Shown here one piece after another: positions 54,158 through 64,000 of a stretch of 64,000 nt of DNA. This DNA comes from Adiantum capillus-veneris. Lineage: Eukaryota > Streptophyta > Polypodiopsida > Polypodiales > Pteridaceae. A program made the translations under genes and the position numbers. Under the pieces are notes generated by a model that saw nothing but the letters and a program-made list of their open reading frames with translations, did not search any database and had not been told where the DNA came from. The stretch covers positions 109,055,977 through 109,119,976 of the forward strand of contig CM043949.1 of assembly GCA_014529385.2 (NCBI GenBank), given 5' to 3'. Every line of letters begins with the position of its first letter. The stretch's first letter is position 1.

Positions 54158-57100
54158 TTTAGAGATGATTTTCGTGCCACTTACGTGGTCGACTATTCGA
54201 TTAGGCGAGAGGAGATAGAGCTAGTACACGCAGACGACTGCTTTGAGGCATTCGACCACCCTGAGTAGGTTATATTACAGCGGGTAGGTCACGGAGTGAT
54301 CTATACTGATAGTGATCAGCGTCGATATCAGTTGGAGTGTCGTGCGTCCAGTCGACGCCTATCCAAAGATGTTGTGACACTAGTTAGCGAGCCTACAGAC
54401 AGATGCTACGAGAGCACCGCAGGCATTGTGTTTTACTTTTTGACTTGTGGGTTGCCATATGATCCTCGATTGACCCAGCGCCCTACTTCGAGTAGGAGTC
54501 CCTCACCTCCTCTAGACATAGTGCCACCACCCAGGACACTCAGGAGACCACCGCCAGGGTTCTCGTCACCTAGACCTGATTTGCTGCCAGGCGTTTCGAG
54601 CTACCACGAGTCTAGAGCGATGCACACCTCGGCGAGTGCTAGTACTTTGTGTACCACTCATAGTGAGACCGAGAGCGAGAGCCCGCGAGCGACATATTTT
54701 AGGGAGTCTCCACCTCGACACCTTGCACCATCTAGAGACCCATCCCCACCTCTAATGACACATATTAGAGACCATACGAGAGAGGCGACGATGACCCCAG
54801 CACCACCGTTGAGAGCACCAGAGTTCGGGCACGGTAGACTACACATTGTAGATATGAGTGCCCCTAGATCACTGACCACTACGCTTTAGGCATCGCTTGA
54901 GGCTAGAGAGACCGCAGGTAGCACGATACAGATAGAGGGTGGTCAGATTCTATATATCATAGGCTAGTACCAGCGTGGTGTTGCCTTCTATGTTGATTTA
55001 CATGACCACTTATATATGCGGATGGCACACCCACAACAACCACTGTCTTTACCTAGGCAGATTGTGAGAGTCTACACACAGGCCGATAGAGCAGTCCTTA
55101 TTGATGACCTTGGAGAGCAGTATCGCTCGATTGAGACCCTTGACTTCGATGATATTGAGCGAGCACACCCAAACGATCGCCTAGACACGCAGACACATCC
55201 TAGGCTAGTGGAGCTTCACAGAGTTGAGCAAACCATGACCGATCTAGACGAGCTCGGTCGTAGGTATAGACGCTTGTCGATTGGTGGATCCAGAGATCCT
55301 TCAGCACACTTTCTTGCACATTTGATAGGAGATCCACGTGATCAAGTTTATAGGGATACCGGCCATGCAGTGTACATTTTGACTATAGGTCTACCCTACT
55401 CCCTTCGACTTAGGCATCACGACTTATGTTTACCCACGACGGCCATGCTAGCTCCACGGTTGCCGAGAGCTCCGAGTCCTCCAGTCACACCAGTTGCGAT
55501 ATCACCACCTAGGTCTCCTATGTTGCGACATATTTTACCACCTTGGGAGAGGCCCGATGAGGATGACGCCTATCTTGACAAGTGAGTGACCGCACGAGAG
55601 AGAGCTGCTCAGGACACACCTATGCTTGAGCCTACACGAGAGCCTCTGAGGAGTGTTCCATGAGAGATAGCTCCAACACTTAGCCTGCCACAGGTAGAGC
55701 CCCCGAGACTAGAGACTACTCAGAGCATTGTTAGGGAGCCTACACCACTTGCCGCTCTCGTCCACGAGACTTCCAGCGTGCAGCAAGAGACCTCACAGAG
55801 TCGCACATTGAGTGACCCTGGCCTAGACACAGATGAGACCATTATGCAGTTCTTGGCTACCTATGAGCATCCTTGTTTAGATTTTCCGACCTCACAACAG
55901 TCCTTAGAGATATCTATCGAGCCAGAGCCATATGCGAGAGTCGCTCCTTCTACGAGAGAGACCGCAGAGCCGATAGCATCGATGTCCCACACTTCTAGCA
56001 TGCATAGTGGTGCCACAGTCTATGAGCCACCGAGAGAGCAGCCACCCCAGGTAGATGCCGCCTTAGTGCCATCTACGAGTGTTGATTCACGATCATATCA
56101 CCCGATTGAGCGGAGACCAGCCACGAGCCGTATATTGCTAGATCAGGTTCCTAGAGACCACGTTCGAGACACCACGCCGATAGAGGTTACACCACAGATA
56201 CCTGGATGTACACGGACTAGAGTTACCTCTACTGACACACGATGTAGGGATACGAGACCGCCTAGTAGACTTGTTTGGAGACCACGTACACATGCATCCC
56301 AGCCATGTGTAGAGCCTTCTCTAGACAGTGGTTCCGCAGCGACGAGTAGTGCCACCGAGGAGCGACCCATGATAGATCATGCAAGTAGTTTTCCACGTAG
56401 AGCTTCCCGGACTCTTCGACAGGTCTATGTTCCCCGTACCGAGATACACGCTAGATCTTTGCCTTGTGACCACACGATTGTGTTTATAGAGATCCATATG
56501 ACCAATGACGGACTTTCACATGGTTGGCTCACATCTAGACGGTCACTTGAGACACATGACTATTTCGAGGGACAGAGACATGTTTGGGTACCTAGGCCGC
56601 GAGTGGTAGCATACCCGACGCATACACGATCATACCCTAGCGCGAGACCTCCACGAGCTAGATGTCGAGAGACGAGACGGCCCATAGAGAGGCCAGCCCC
56701 TCCACAACAGCGAGCATGTCCTAGAGATAGATGCACACACAGACATGCTAGACGAGCTCATACCGATATCCCTATGAGAGCGCGAGCATTGCAGATCTGG
56801 ATACCGAAGAGCCTTCCCCCTAGTTTATTACACATAGACCTTAGCACTAGCTCGAGTCAGATTTCTATTGACCATCATAGAGACATAGAGCTATATAGGA
56901 GTGTATTAGTGATACATGAGCTTTAGAGACCTATGACCAGTGACATAGAGGCTGATGTCATCCCTAGACATGATATTTTCCCTTTAGCGGAGACCACATG
57001 TATAGATCTAGGTGCTAGCCAGCCTTTGACCGTTAGACAGAGAGCTATCCTTTTATTTGGAGAGGGTTCTCTTATTTGTTCTAGTCGCACGCGACTTTGA
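54158..57100 (+). pseudogene. Unrecognised Arg/Pro/Ser-rich long frame with amber and opal stops
   Basis: The same + frame stays open from about 54,158 to the TGA at 57,098-57,100 (about 980 codons). It is broken only by stops at about 54,266 (TAG), 54,887 (TAG), 54,965 (TAG), 55,583 (TGA), 55,661 (TGA) and 56,924 (TAG). Composition is constant: Arg, Pro, Ser, Thr and Glu with few Lys. Two segments are related: FYFLTCGLPYDPRLTQRPTS then SPSPP (about 54,432), and VYILTIGLPYSLRLRHHD then APSPP (about 55,370), suggesting an internal duplication. TAG and TGA can both arise from CAG and CGA by C-to-T change. I do not recognise a family; it may be an element-specific protein. Confidence 0.55.
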
Positions 57101-57274
57101 CTTGTATTGATTGATCATGGTGCACTAGACACATGCGCATATACCAGAGGCATTTTTTCCCACTGGGTTTTTCTCTCTGGATATCTAGGTTTTTAGACCT
57201 TAGCTTATGACTTTTATTTTGTTTTCAATATTGCTTCTTTTCCTGCTGATATGCCCCTCGAGGTATTGTGCTTT

Positions 57275-57501
57275 TGTTACCATATACATGTGGTAGTGAT
57301 GTGTGTGAACACACTAGGACCGCCGGGGCATTTTTTCCCTCTTTAGGAGGTTTTTTCCCCCGTGCATTGTATATACGCCCATCACTCTAGGGCTATCTAT
57401 CTTTCCATTGCACACTAAGTAAAACACTCTCTATTGTGTGCCTTGAGCTTCCTTCGTCTTCTCCAAGCTGTGTGTGTTTCTCTGTAACCCTAATTCCAAC
57501 A
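57275..57501 (+). repeat. Copia-C 5' LTR (227 bp)
   Basis: TGTTACC...CCAACA. It is nearly identical to 421-647. Confidence 0.95.
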
Positions 57502-57502
57502 A

Positions 57503-57515
57503 TTGGTATCAGAGC
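57503..57515 (+). other. Primer binding site of Copia-C
   Basis: TTGGTATCAGAGC, complementary to the 3' end of initiator tRNA-Met, sits directly inside the LTR. Confidence 0.93.
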
Positions 57516-57863
57516 AGGTCACGTCCTCCCGGGCTTAGTCGCCAGCTGCTCCACCACACGCCTGCTCACTTTCTCCAATTTCAGTGAGCTTTGGCGAGCG
57601 TTCGCAGGTTGACAAATATTTTGGGTGAGCTCGAAGAGCTTGATCTGCTCAGAATTTTGATTTGGGCTCATTTCGGCCTCCGTTTCCACTACGGGCAGTA
57701 CTGCACAGGCTATTTCGTCATTTTGTGCAAATTTTCTGTCAGTGCCGTTTTCTGCATAACAAGTGCCTTATAGTCTTCTACGGTTTGTGCTATATAGCAC
57801 AAGTTGTTGCCGCTCTATTTCTCCTATTTTCGGGCAGTTTTCACATCAGGTGCAGCATTTACC

Positions 57864-60800
57864 ATGGCTGACAACAACAACACAGATGTGTTCAAGATGT
57901 TTGCTGCTGAGGACAGGTTGGATGGGGACAACTACCCTATGTGGGCTTATATGATGCAACATGTTCTTGTGTCAAAAGGTGTCTGGAACATTGTGCAGGG
58001 CATTGATGTACGTCCTGGTTCTGAAGATGTAGGCGATGTTGAGGATGTTGCAGGTCTTGCTGCAAGGATTGCAGCTGTTAGAGTTGTTTTGCCTACGGCA
58101 GAACAAGCTCGTTGGGATGTTAAGGATGCGCACGCTCATGCATTGATTGCGTTGTCTGTGAAGCGCACCATTATTCCTCACATCCGTTCAGCAAAATCTG
58201 CAAAACAGGCTTGGGATATTCTAGCAGGTCTTTATGCAAGCCGCAATGAGGCTAAAATTGCTTTGCTGCGTAAAGAGCTAGAGTCGAAGATTATGCATGA
58301 GGAAGATGATATGGACACTTTCCTTGCTAGTGTCAAGGATATCAATGAGCAACTCATTTCTGCAGGTGAAGTCATTTCGGACAGTTCCCTTGTGCAGACT
58401 GTTCTTGATGCCTTACCAGATTCCTACCAGACTTTTGCTAGTACTTGGAGACTGATGACCCAAGGAAATCCTGAAGTTGTCAAGTTTGATGCATTATGCA
58501 CATTGCTGTTGCAAGAGTCACTTTCTAGAAAAAACAGGACTAGGCAGCGTGCAGTTGAATAGGCTTTTATTGCTTCTCAAAGAAAGGGTGGTAACAGTAA
58601 TGTAGCCACTTCTTATGGTTCTGCTGCGAGTGGCAAAAATTCTGTTCCTAATGCTTCTGGTGGCAGCACTTCGTCTGGCAATTTTGGTGATAAGGGCAAA
58701 AAGAAGATGCGTTGCCATTATTGTAAAGCCAATGATCACTTGATCAAGTCGTGTCCTAAGTTGAAGGCCAAAGAGGCTAAGAAGAAAGAGGGTGGTTCCA
58801 CTGCAAATGCTGGTTCCACTACAAATGCAGCCATTGTTGAGTCTTCTGTGAAAGGAGATTGTGATGCTGATATTGATGCAGAATGGGCTTTTAGTGCAGA
58901 GTGCACTTACAATCCTGCTGTCCATGATGCATGTTTGTCACTTGCTGCAGATTCACATGTGTGGTATTTCGACAGTGGTGCTACAAACCACATTACCTCA
59001 CATCGTGAATTGTTTACCTCTCTCGAGTCTGTCCCTCATGGGAATTCAGTCACTTGTGCCAACAATGCCTCTTATCCAGTTCAGGGAGTTGGAAAGATAG
59101 TGCTCACTGCTGCTAATGGCAGTTCCTTTACACTTGTTGATGCACTTTATGTACCTGGGATCAAGAAGAATCTCTTGTCTGTATCCGCACTTGCTAGACT
59201 TGGACTTGTAGTCAAATTTGTGGATGACAGATGTACAGTTCATGATCTCAGTTTTGGTGATGAAATTGTTGCATCTGGGCTTTTGTGCCGTGGGCTGTAT
59301 AAGCTCACTTTGTATGACAAGTGTGGACAAAATTTTGCAAATGCTGTTGTAGATTCAAGGGCTATTTCAGATGCAAAACTTTGGCATGCATGTTTTGGTC
59401 ATCTGAATTTTGCCAGTTTGCTACGTTTGCAGAAATCTGATATGGTTGCTTCTTTGCCGCCTCTTGAAGCACCTGTCAAACATGTTTGTGAAGGCTGTAT
59501 TCTGGGTAAAATGCAGCGTTCTAAGTTTCCAAAGGATGGTTCAGTTAGGGCCACATGCAGGTTGCAGCTTGTGCATAGTGATGTTTGTGGGCCCATGCAA
59601 ACTCCGTCCTTGGGCAATTACCTGTACTTCGTGACTTTCATTGATGATTACTCCAGGCATGCATGGGTATTTCCGCTTAAAGCGAAGTCCGAAGTTTTTA
59701 TGTGCTTCAAACAATTTTTGGCTATGGCTAAAAATGTCTCAAAATGTACTATGGGCACCCTCCGTTCCGATCGAGGGGGGGAGTATATGTCTCATGAATT
59801 TAATGCATTTCTGGCTAGTCGTGGGATAAAACACCAATGTACAGTGCCTTATACACCTCAGCAAAATGGTGTTGCTGAGAGGAAAAACAGGTCACTAACG
59901 GAAATGGCACGATGTATGGTCAAAAGTCAAGATTTGCCGCATTCTTTTTGGCTTGAGGCCATCATGTGTGCCACTTATGTACTTAACAGGTGTCCTACAA
60001 AAGCTTTGCAGTCTATTACTCCATATGAAGCATGGCATGATAGAAAGCCTTCTATTGAGCACATGCGTGTTTTTGGCTGTTTGGCATATGCTTTGGTGCC
60101 ACAAATGCAGCGCAGAAAATTGGATGATAAGGCTGTCAAATGTATTTTTGTTGGTTATAGTGCTGAAAGCAAAGGTTACAGGTTGTATCATCCGCAAACA
60201 AAACGTATTCTGGTTTCACGGGATGTAGTGTTTGTGGAAGATTCTATTCAGCCCTTGCTGTCATGTACTAGAGACAGTAATGTAAGCTCACAGGACATTT
60301 ATGACACTTTGTTGCCTTTTTTCAGTGGTGGAAATACGAATGTAAGTTCCAATGAGGCAAATGTACAGCCTATGGGGGTTTCTGAAAATGTTTTAGAACA
60401 GCCTATTACTGATGAAGATGTACATGATGTACTTGATGAGGAAAGGGCTGAAAATGAGCAAGCTAGAGGTATGCCAAAATGGCTGGTGCACACATTGCGT
60501 GACAGTAAATTGGATGCACCTTTATCTAGTCGTACTCGTTCAGGCTCTCGCCATGCATCTTATGCATCAGATTGTTATGCTTTGGCTGTGTCTAGTTTAC
60601 ATGATGTTGAGGAGCCTCTGTCTTTTGATGAAGCACAGAATTCAGAAAATTGGATTGCTGCCATGAAATCAGAATATGATGCACTTATAGAGAATGACAC
60701 ATGGACTTTATGTGATTTGCCTCCTGGCAAAAAGGCCATTGGTACGAAGTGGGTTTACAAGTTGAAACGCAAGCCGGATGGTGAGATCGATTGCCATAAG

Positions 60801-61418
60801 GCTCGACTTGTTGCAAAGGGTTATGCACAACAAAAAGGCATAGATTATGAAGAGGCTTTTGCTCCCACTTGTCGTATGACTACTGTGCATTTTCTATGTG
60901 CATTGGCAGCTCATTTTGGTTGGGATGTACATCAATCAGACATTGTTACTGCTTTCTTGAATGGTGACATATTTGAGGAAGTTTATGTAACGCAGCCTCG
61001 CGGTTTTGTCATAAAAGGACAAGAGGACAAAGTGTGCAAATGTAAGAAGGCTTTGTATGGGTTGAAGCAATCTCCTCATGCTTGGTATGAGAAAGCTGAC
61101 ACTCATTTGGTTAAACGAGGCTTTCGTAACAGTCCAGCAGAAAGCACATTGTATGTAAAGCGTGAGGATGATGTATTTCTCATTGTGGTTCTTTATGTTG
61201 ATGATTTGTTGATCACTGGACCAAATGAGAGACATATTGCTGAATTTAAGGCTGATTTGAATGCTACTTTCAAGATGAAAGATTTGGGGCTGTTGCATCA
61301 TTACTTGGGTATACAGTTTAAGCAGTGTGATGGTGGTATTGCCTTGTGTCAGAAAAGTTACATAGAAACATTGCTATTGAAGCGGTCCGGGGCGGGCAAC
61401 AAGAGAGGCGACCTCTAA
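57864..61418 (+). pseudogene. Copia-C gag-pol polyprotein with one nonsense codon
   Basis: The start is taken at ATG 57,864 (MADNNNTDVFKMF), which Copia-B shares; an upstream in-frame ATG at 57,804 is less likely. Gag is residues 1-232. Codon 233 is TAG (58,560-58,562) where Copia-B has Gln, and the frame then reopens without shift. In order: zinc knuckle CHYCKANDHLIKSC (from about residue 284), protease YFDSGATNHIT (Asp about 370), GAG-pre-integrase LWHACFGHLN (about 507), integrase [10 protein letters not shown] and RSDRGGEYM (about 591 and 635), and RT KWVYKLKRKPDGEID to YVDDLLITG (about 963-1,115). The last residues before the stop at 61,418 are not copia sequence. No other stop or frameshift over about 1,170 codons. 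Confidence 0.95.
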
Positions 61419-62600
61419 ACACCCCTCAAGGCTCCCGTGCTGCTCAATTGAGGCTGGGGCAACCACAAGCACAACACAACAACAAACCCACAGCCAAACC
61501 CAAACAAGATAGGGGCACCACCTAGTTATGGTATGCGAACTAGGACGCAAGAAAGATTTTTGGCACCACCAAGAAGATGCACCACACAACGCACACAAAC
61601 AACCTCACACCAAGACACACACAAACTAGACCAGAGAGATCTAGAGCAAAGGGAAGAGAGAGAGAAACGGATCTTGCATAATACCGTATTTGTGACTTGC
61701 AAATGGAGATGGTTCGTTATGATGCTATCGTAGAACTTGTATAAACTCACTCAATGCTTAGTGATTGCTAAACATTGCCAAAACACACACACACTGTCTT
61801 AGGGTGTGGGAGACCTCTCACCACAATACCCTCTTACAATGGACACAAAACTGGCAATGAAAAACACACTAAAACACTTTCTAAAATCAAGATCAACCGA
61901 TAAAAACTCAAATACACAAGTCACCTTGAATTCTCCAAACCGTATTGCACAAATGGAAGGACGAAGATTTGAACGTCGAATCACGCCTTTGATGCACCAA
62001 ACCTCAATTTATTGATGATGAAGGAGCATATACAATAGTGGTTTTGAGGTTTGTGGAACTCACGCTCTCTCACTTGCAATGTGTAGCTTGAAGGCTTCTC
62101 TCACACCAAGAGTGAAGCTCACAAGTGGTTGCTACACCTAAGTCTCTCCTCACGCATAGAGTGTTGGGGTGCTATGTGAGATGTTGGAGGTTGTTTTACA
62201 AGAAGGAGAGGGGCCTATTTATAGGTTGGAGACCCCTCATTAAGATTATTGGAAATCTTAATTTACAAGCTAACAAATCAGGATTATGATTTTTTTGAAT
62301 ATCAAAACATTGCGGGCCTTCTTTGTCTGCTTGAGTCATGGGTGTGGGCTCAAAAGAAAGCATTACTGATGGTAGATAAGGTGAAAGTAAGTTTTAAAGA
62401 AGGGGAGAGGGAGAGAGAGAGAGAGAGAGTTACTATACATGTCTTGAGGTGAGGTGTCTTTTATGGTTAGGTCAATGCTATTTTGTGTTAGTATGTTAGT
62501 CGTTAGTAATCACTAGAAAGTTAATGTTACATTTACAATGGGTAGAGTGAGTTGATTTGATGAAGGAAGAGGGGTGAATTAAAAGAGAATCATTGAGATA
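61378..62600 (-). other. LTR-like region in minus orientation
   Basis: On the minus strand a TATA box (CCTATAAATAGG, 62,214-62,225) is followed about 200 bases later by AATAAA (about 62,008-62,013). That spacing is seen in LTRs between promoter and polyadenylation site. No second copy, primer site or coding part was found, so the type of element is unknown. A (GA)n microsatellite lies at 62,406-62,429. Confidence 0.35.
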
Positions 62601-62961
62601 GTGAAGCTTTGAAGAAGCTTGAACTCACTTGTGTAGGTTCTCAAAATGACTATCGATCTTCTTCTTCGTCTTCTCTTCTTTATGCCACCGCCGCCAAGGT
62701 TGATCATCGTGATGAAAATGGTAATTCCGTTGATGAGATCTTTTGATTGGCAGAGGTTAAGCATGGTACACATGCTGAATTTATGTATATATATAAGGGG
62801 TAAGATGGAATTGTACTTTGGAGATAATAGAGAGAGGCATAGAGATGGTGTATGTACATGGAGAGCTCATATGAGAGCTATGGGAGTAAGTGGGGAGGTT
62901 AATGGTGAGGAAGGTGAGAGAAACCATTGAAGGTGCAGGTTTGAGTGAGGGATTGAGAGAA

Positions 62962-62996
<35 letters not shown>

Positions 62997-64000
62997 AGTG
63001 TGGAAAGAGGTGAGAGAAGACTATGGGCTACTTGTGAGAAAAGTGGGCAGACTGGGGTCCACTCAAAAAATCATAGCTCACCGCTGGTAGCTCCAAAAAT
63101 CATGAAAAAATTTGAGGTGATTATTCAGAGCGTGGGCTACATTTTCTCTTTTGACCACCGCTCCAAATTCGGAGTGGAGATAGGTGCCAAAATTCTCACC
63201 AAAAAGCCTGTTTTTTATGCCTGCAAAAGTCTTTTAGTGGCCCCCTCCTTTGTTGAATTTGTACAATGCATCCAAGAGTGAGCCCCTCCTTTGTCATATT
63301 ATAATACAAATCATTGAAGTTTCCCTTGACCCATGCATGGAGGAGGATTATTGGTGAAATAAGAAATATATACATGGTGGGACTAGTGTATGGACTATTC
63401 ATGGACTTTAGCTCAATGAGCACATGGTGTTAGAATAATGAGTAAAAATAATAATAAAAATATGGAGGAGTTATGGATATGGAAAGATATTGGAATCATA
63501 TGATATGGTCCCTCCTTGAATTATTTTGGGTGAAAGAGGAAAAGGTATGCAAGTAAATAATATAATAAAAGTAACCAATGAGTAGAAATCAATTTTTTGT
63601 TTTCACGAGGGTGAGGGTGAAAATGTGGGAGTGATTTGTATAAAGGAAAAATATGAGGTTAGAGTATGTAGATATTGGCAAAAAATATAATTATGGTGTA
63701 AGAGGATGAAAGAAGATGTACATAGGTTTAATAAAACACACACCTAAGTAGAAATATTTAAATAAAATACCAAAATAATTATAAAAAATCCCTATATTTA
63801 GGCCATATATACAATGAAATATTTACACACAAAGAGGCCATAATATACTTTTATTTTTCTTATTTTTCTTATTTTTCTTATTTTTTTTATTTTTTTTTGC
63901 TCACTTAGCCCAGTGACTAGCTAGCTGAGGGTTTTTAAGAAGATATGGGAAAAGCCCCCTAACTCACACACGCCTATGTACAGTGAAATGTCAGGAATAG
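62601..64000. other. AT-rich spacer, no gene seen
   Basis: It contains a (TG)n microsatellite at 62,963-62,992 and a T-rich run of cttattttt units at about 63,848-63,898. Short frames carry no recognised motif. Confidence 0.45.

Larger units (their letters stand above)
57275..61377 (+). mobile_element. Ty1-copia element Copia-C, 3'-truncated
   Basis: 5' LTR, primer site, gag and most of pol on the + strand, same family as Copia-A and Copia-B. Similarity to Copia-B stops inside the RT/RNase H connection near 61,377 (after SYIETLL). RNase H, polypurine tract and 3' LTR are absent. What follows is unrelated sequence, so the break is a deletion or later rearrangement. It is the best-preserved copia copy here. 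gcttt (57,270-57,274) may be its left target duplication. Confidence 0.93.

Noticed and set aside
62640-63281. Short + strand frames with Met starts
   Set aside because: They overlap a (TG)n microsatellite, are under about 105 codons and show no motifs or composition of a gene.

Overview
The window looks like intergenic, repeat-dominated DNA from a large plant genome. The plant signs are Ty1-copia and Ty3-gypsy elements with initiator-Met-type primer sites, a rolling-circle element carrying RPA-like genes, and fragments of a plant X8 (CBM43) protein and a leucine-rich-repeat receptor. I cannot name the species. I see no clearly intact host gene, no rRNA or tRNA, and no CRISPR array. All homology calls were made by eye from motifs.

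1-17,687 is one nest. A + strand Ty3-gypsy element (Gypsy-1) runs from inside its 5' LTR (648) to the end of its 3' LTR (17,687). A copia family with 227-bp LTRs has hit both gypsy LTRs independently. Copia-A (1-647, only its 3' end in the window) splits the 5' LTR. Copia-B (11,638-16,724, minus strand, flanked by the 5-bp duplication ATGTT) splits the 3' LTR. A separate 4.4-kb non-coding insert (about 5,656-10,065) splits the gypsy integrase. It holds several tandem duplications and a stem-loop with hammerhead-like core sequence.

17,688-31,286 is a scrap-yard of older elements. It has a coiled-coil ORF remnant, pieces of minus-strand gypsy integrase with one 3' LTR, an 830-bp imperfect palindrome, and a + strand protease/RT piece joined head-to-head to integrase. 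A nonautonomous LTR element encoding only Gag (22,923-26,088) follows, then an acidic ORF of unknown role, a further integrase fragment, and an 820-bp LTR with an Asp-tRNA-type primer site.

31,287-40,860 is a nearly complete minus-strand Helentron-type rolling-circle element. A zinc-ribbon/Rep/PIF1-helicase polyprotein ends in an apurinic-type endonuclease domain. Upstream of it lie one long RPA-like gene and two truncated tandem RPA copies. 40,860-53,640 is mostly non-coding, with dispersed AT-rich and GC-rich repeat modules, poly-C runs and microsatellites. An LRR fragment and an X8-domain fragment sit head-to-head at 45.1-46.1 kb.

53,641-57,274 holds an unrecognised Arg/Pro/Ser-rich reading frame that stays in one frame for about 2.9 kb, broken only by six amber or opal codons and closed by a seventh. 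It is followed by Copia-C (57,275 to about 61,377), the best-preserved copia copy, with one nonsense codon in about 1,170 codons and its 3' end cut off. The rest (61,378-64,000) has an LTR-like promoter region and AT-rich sequence.
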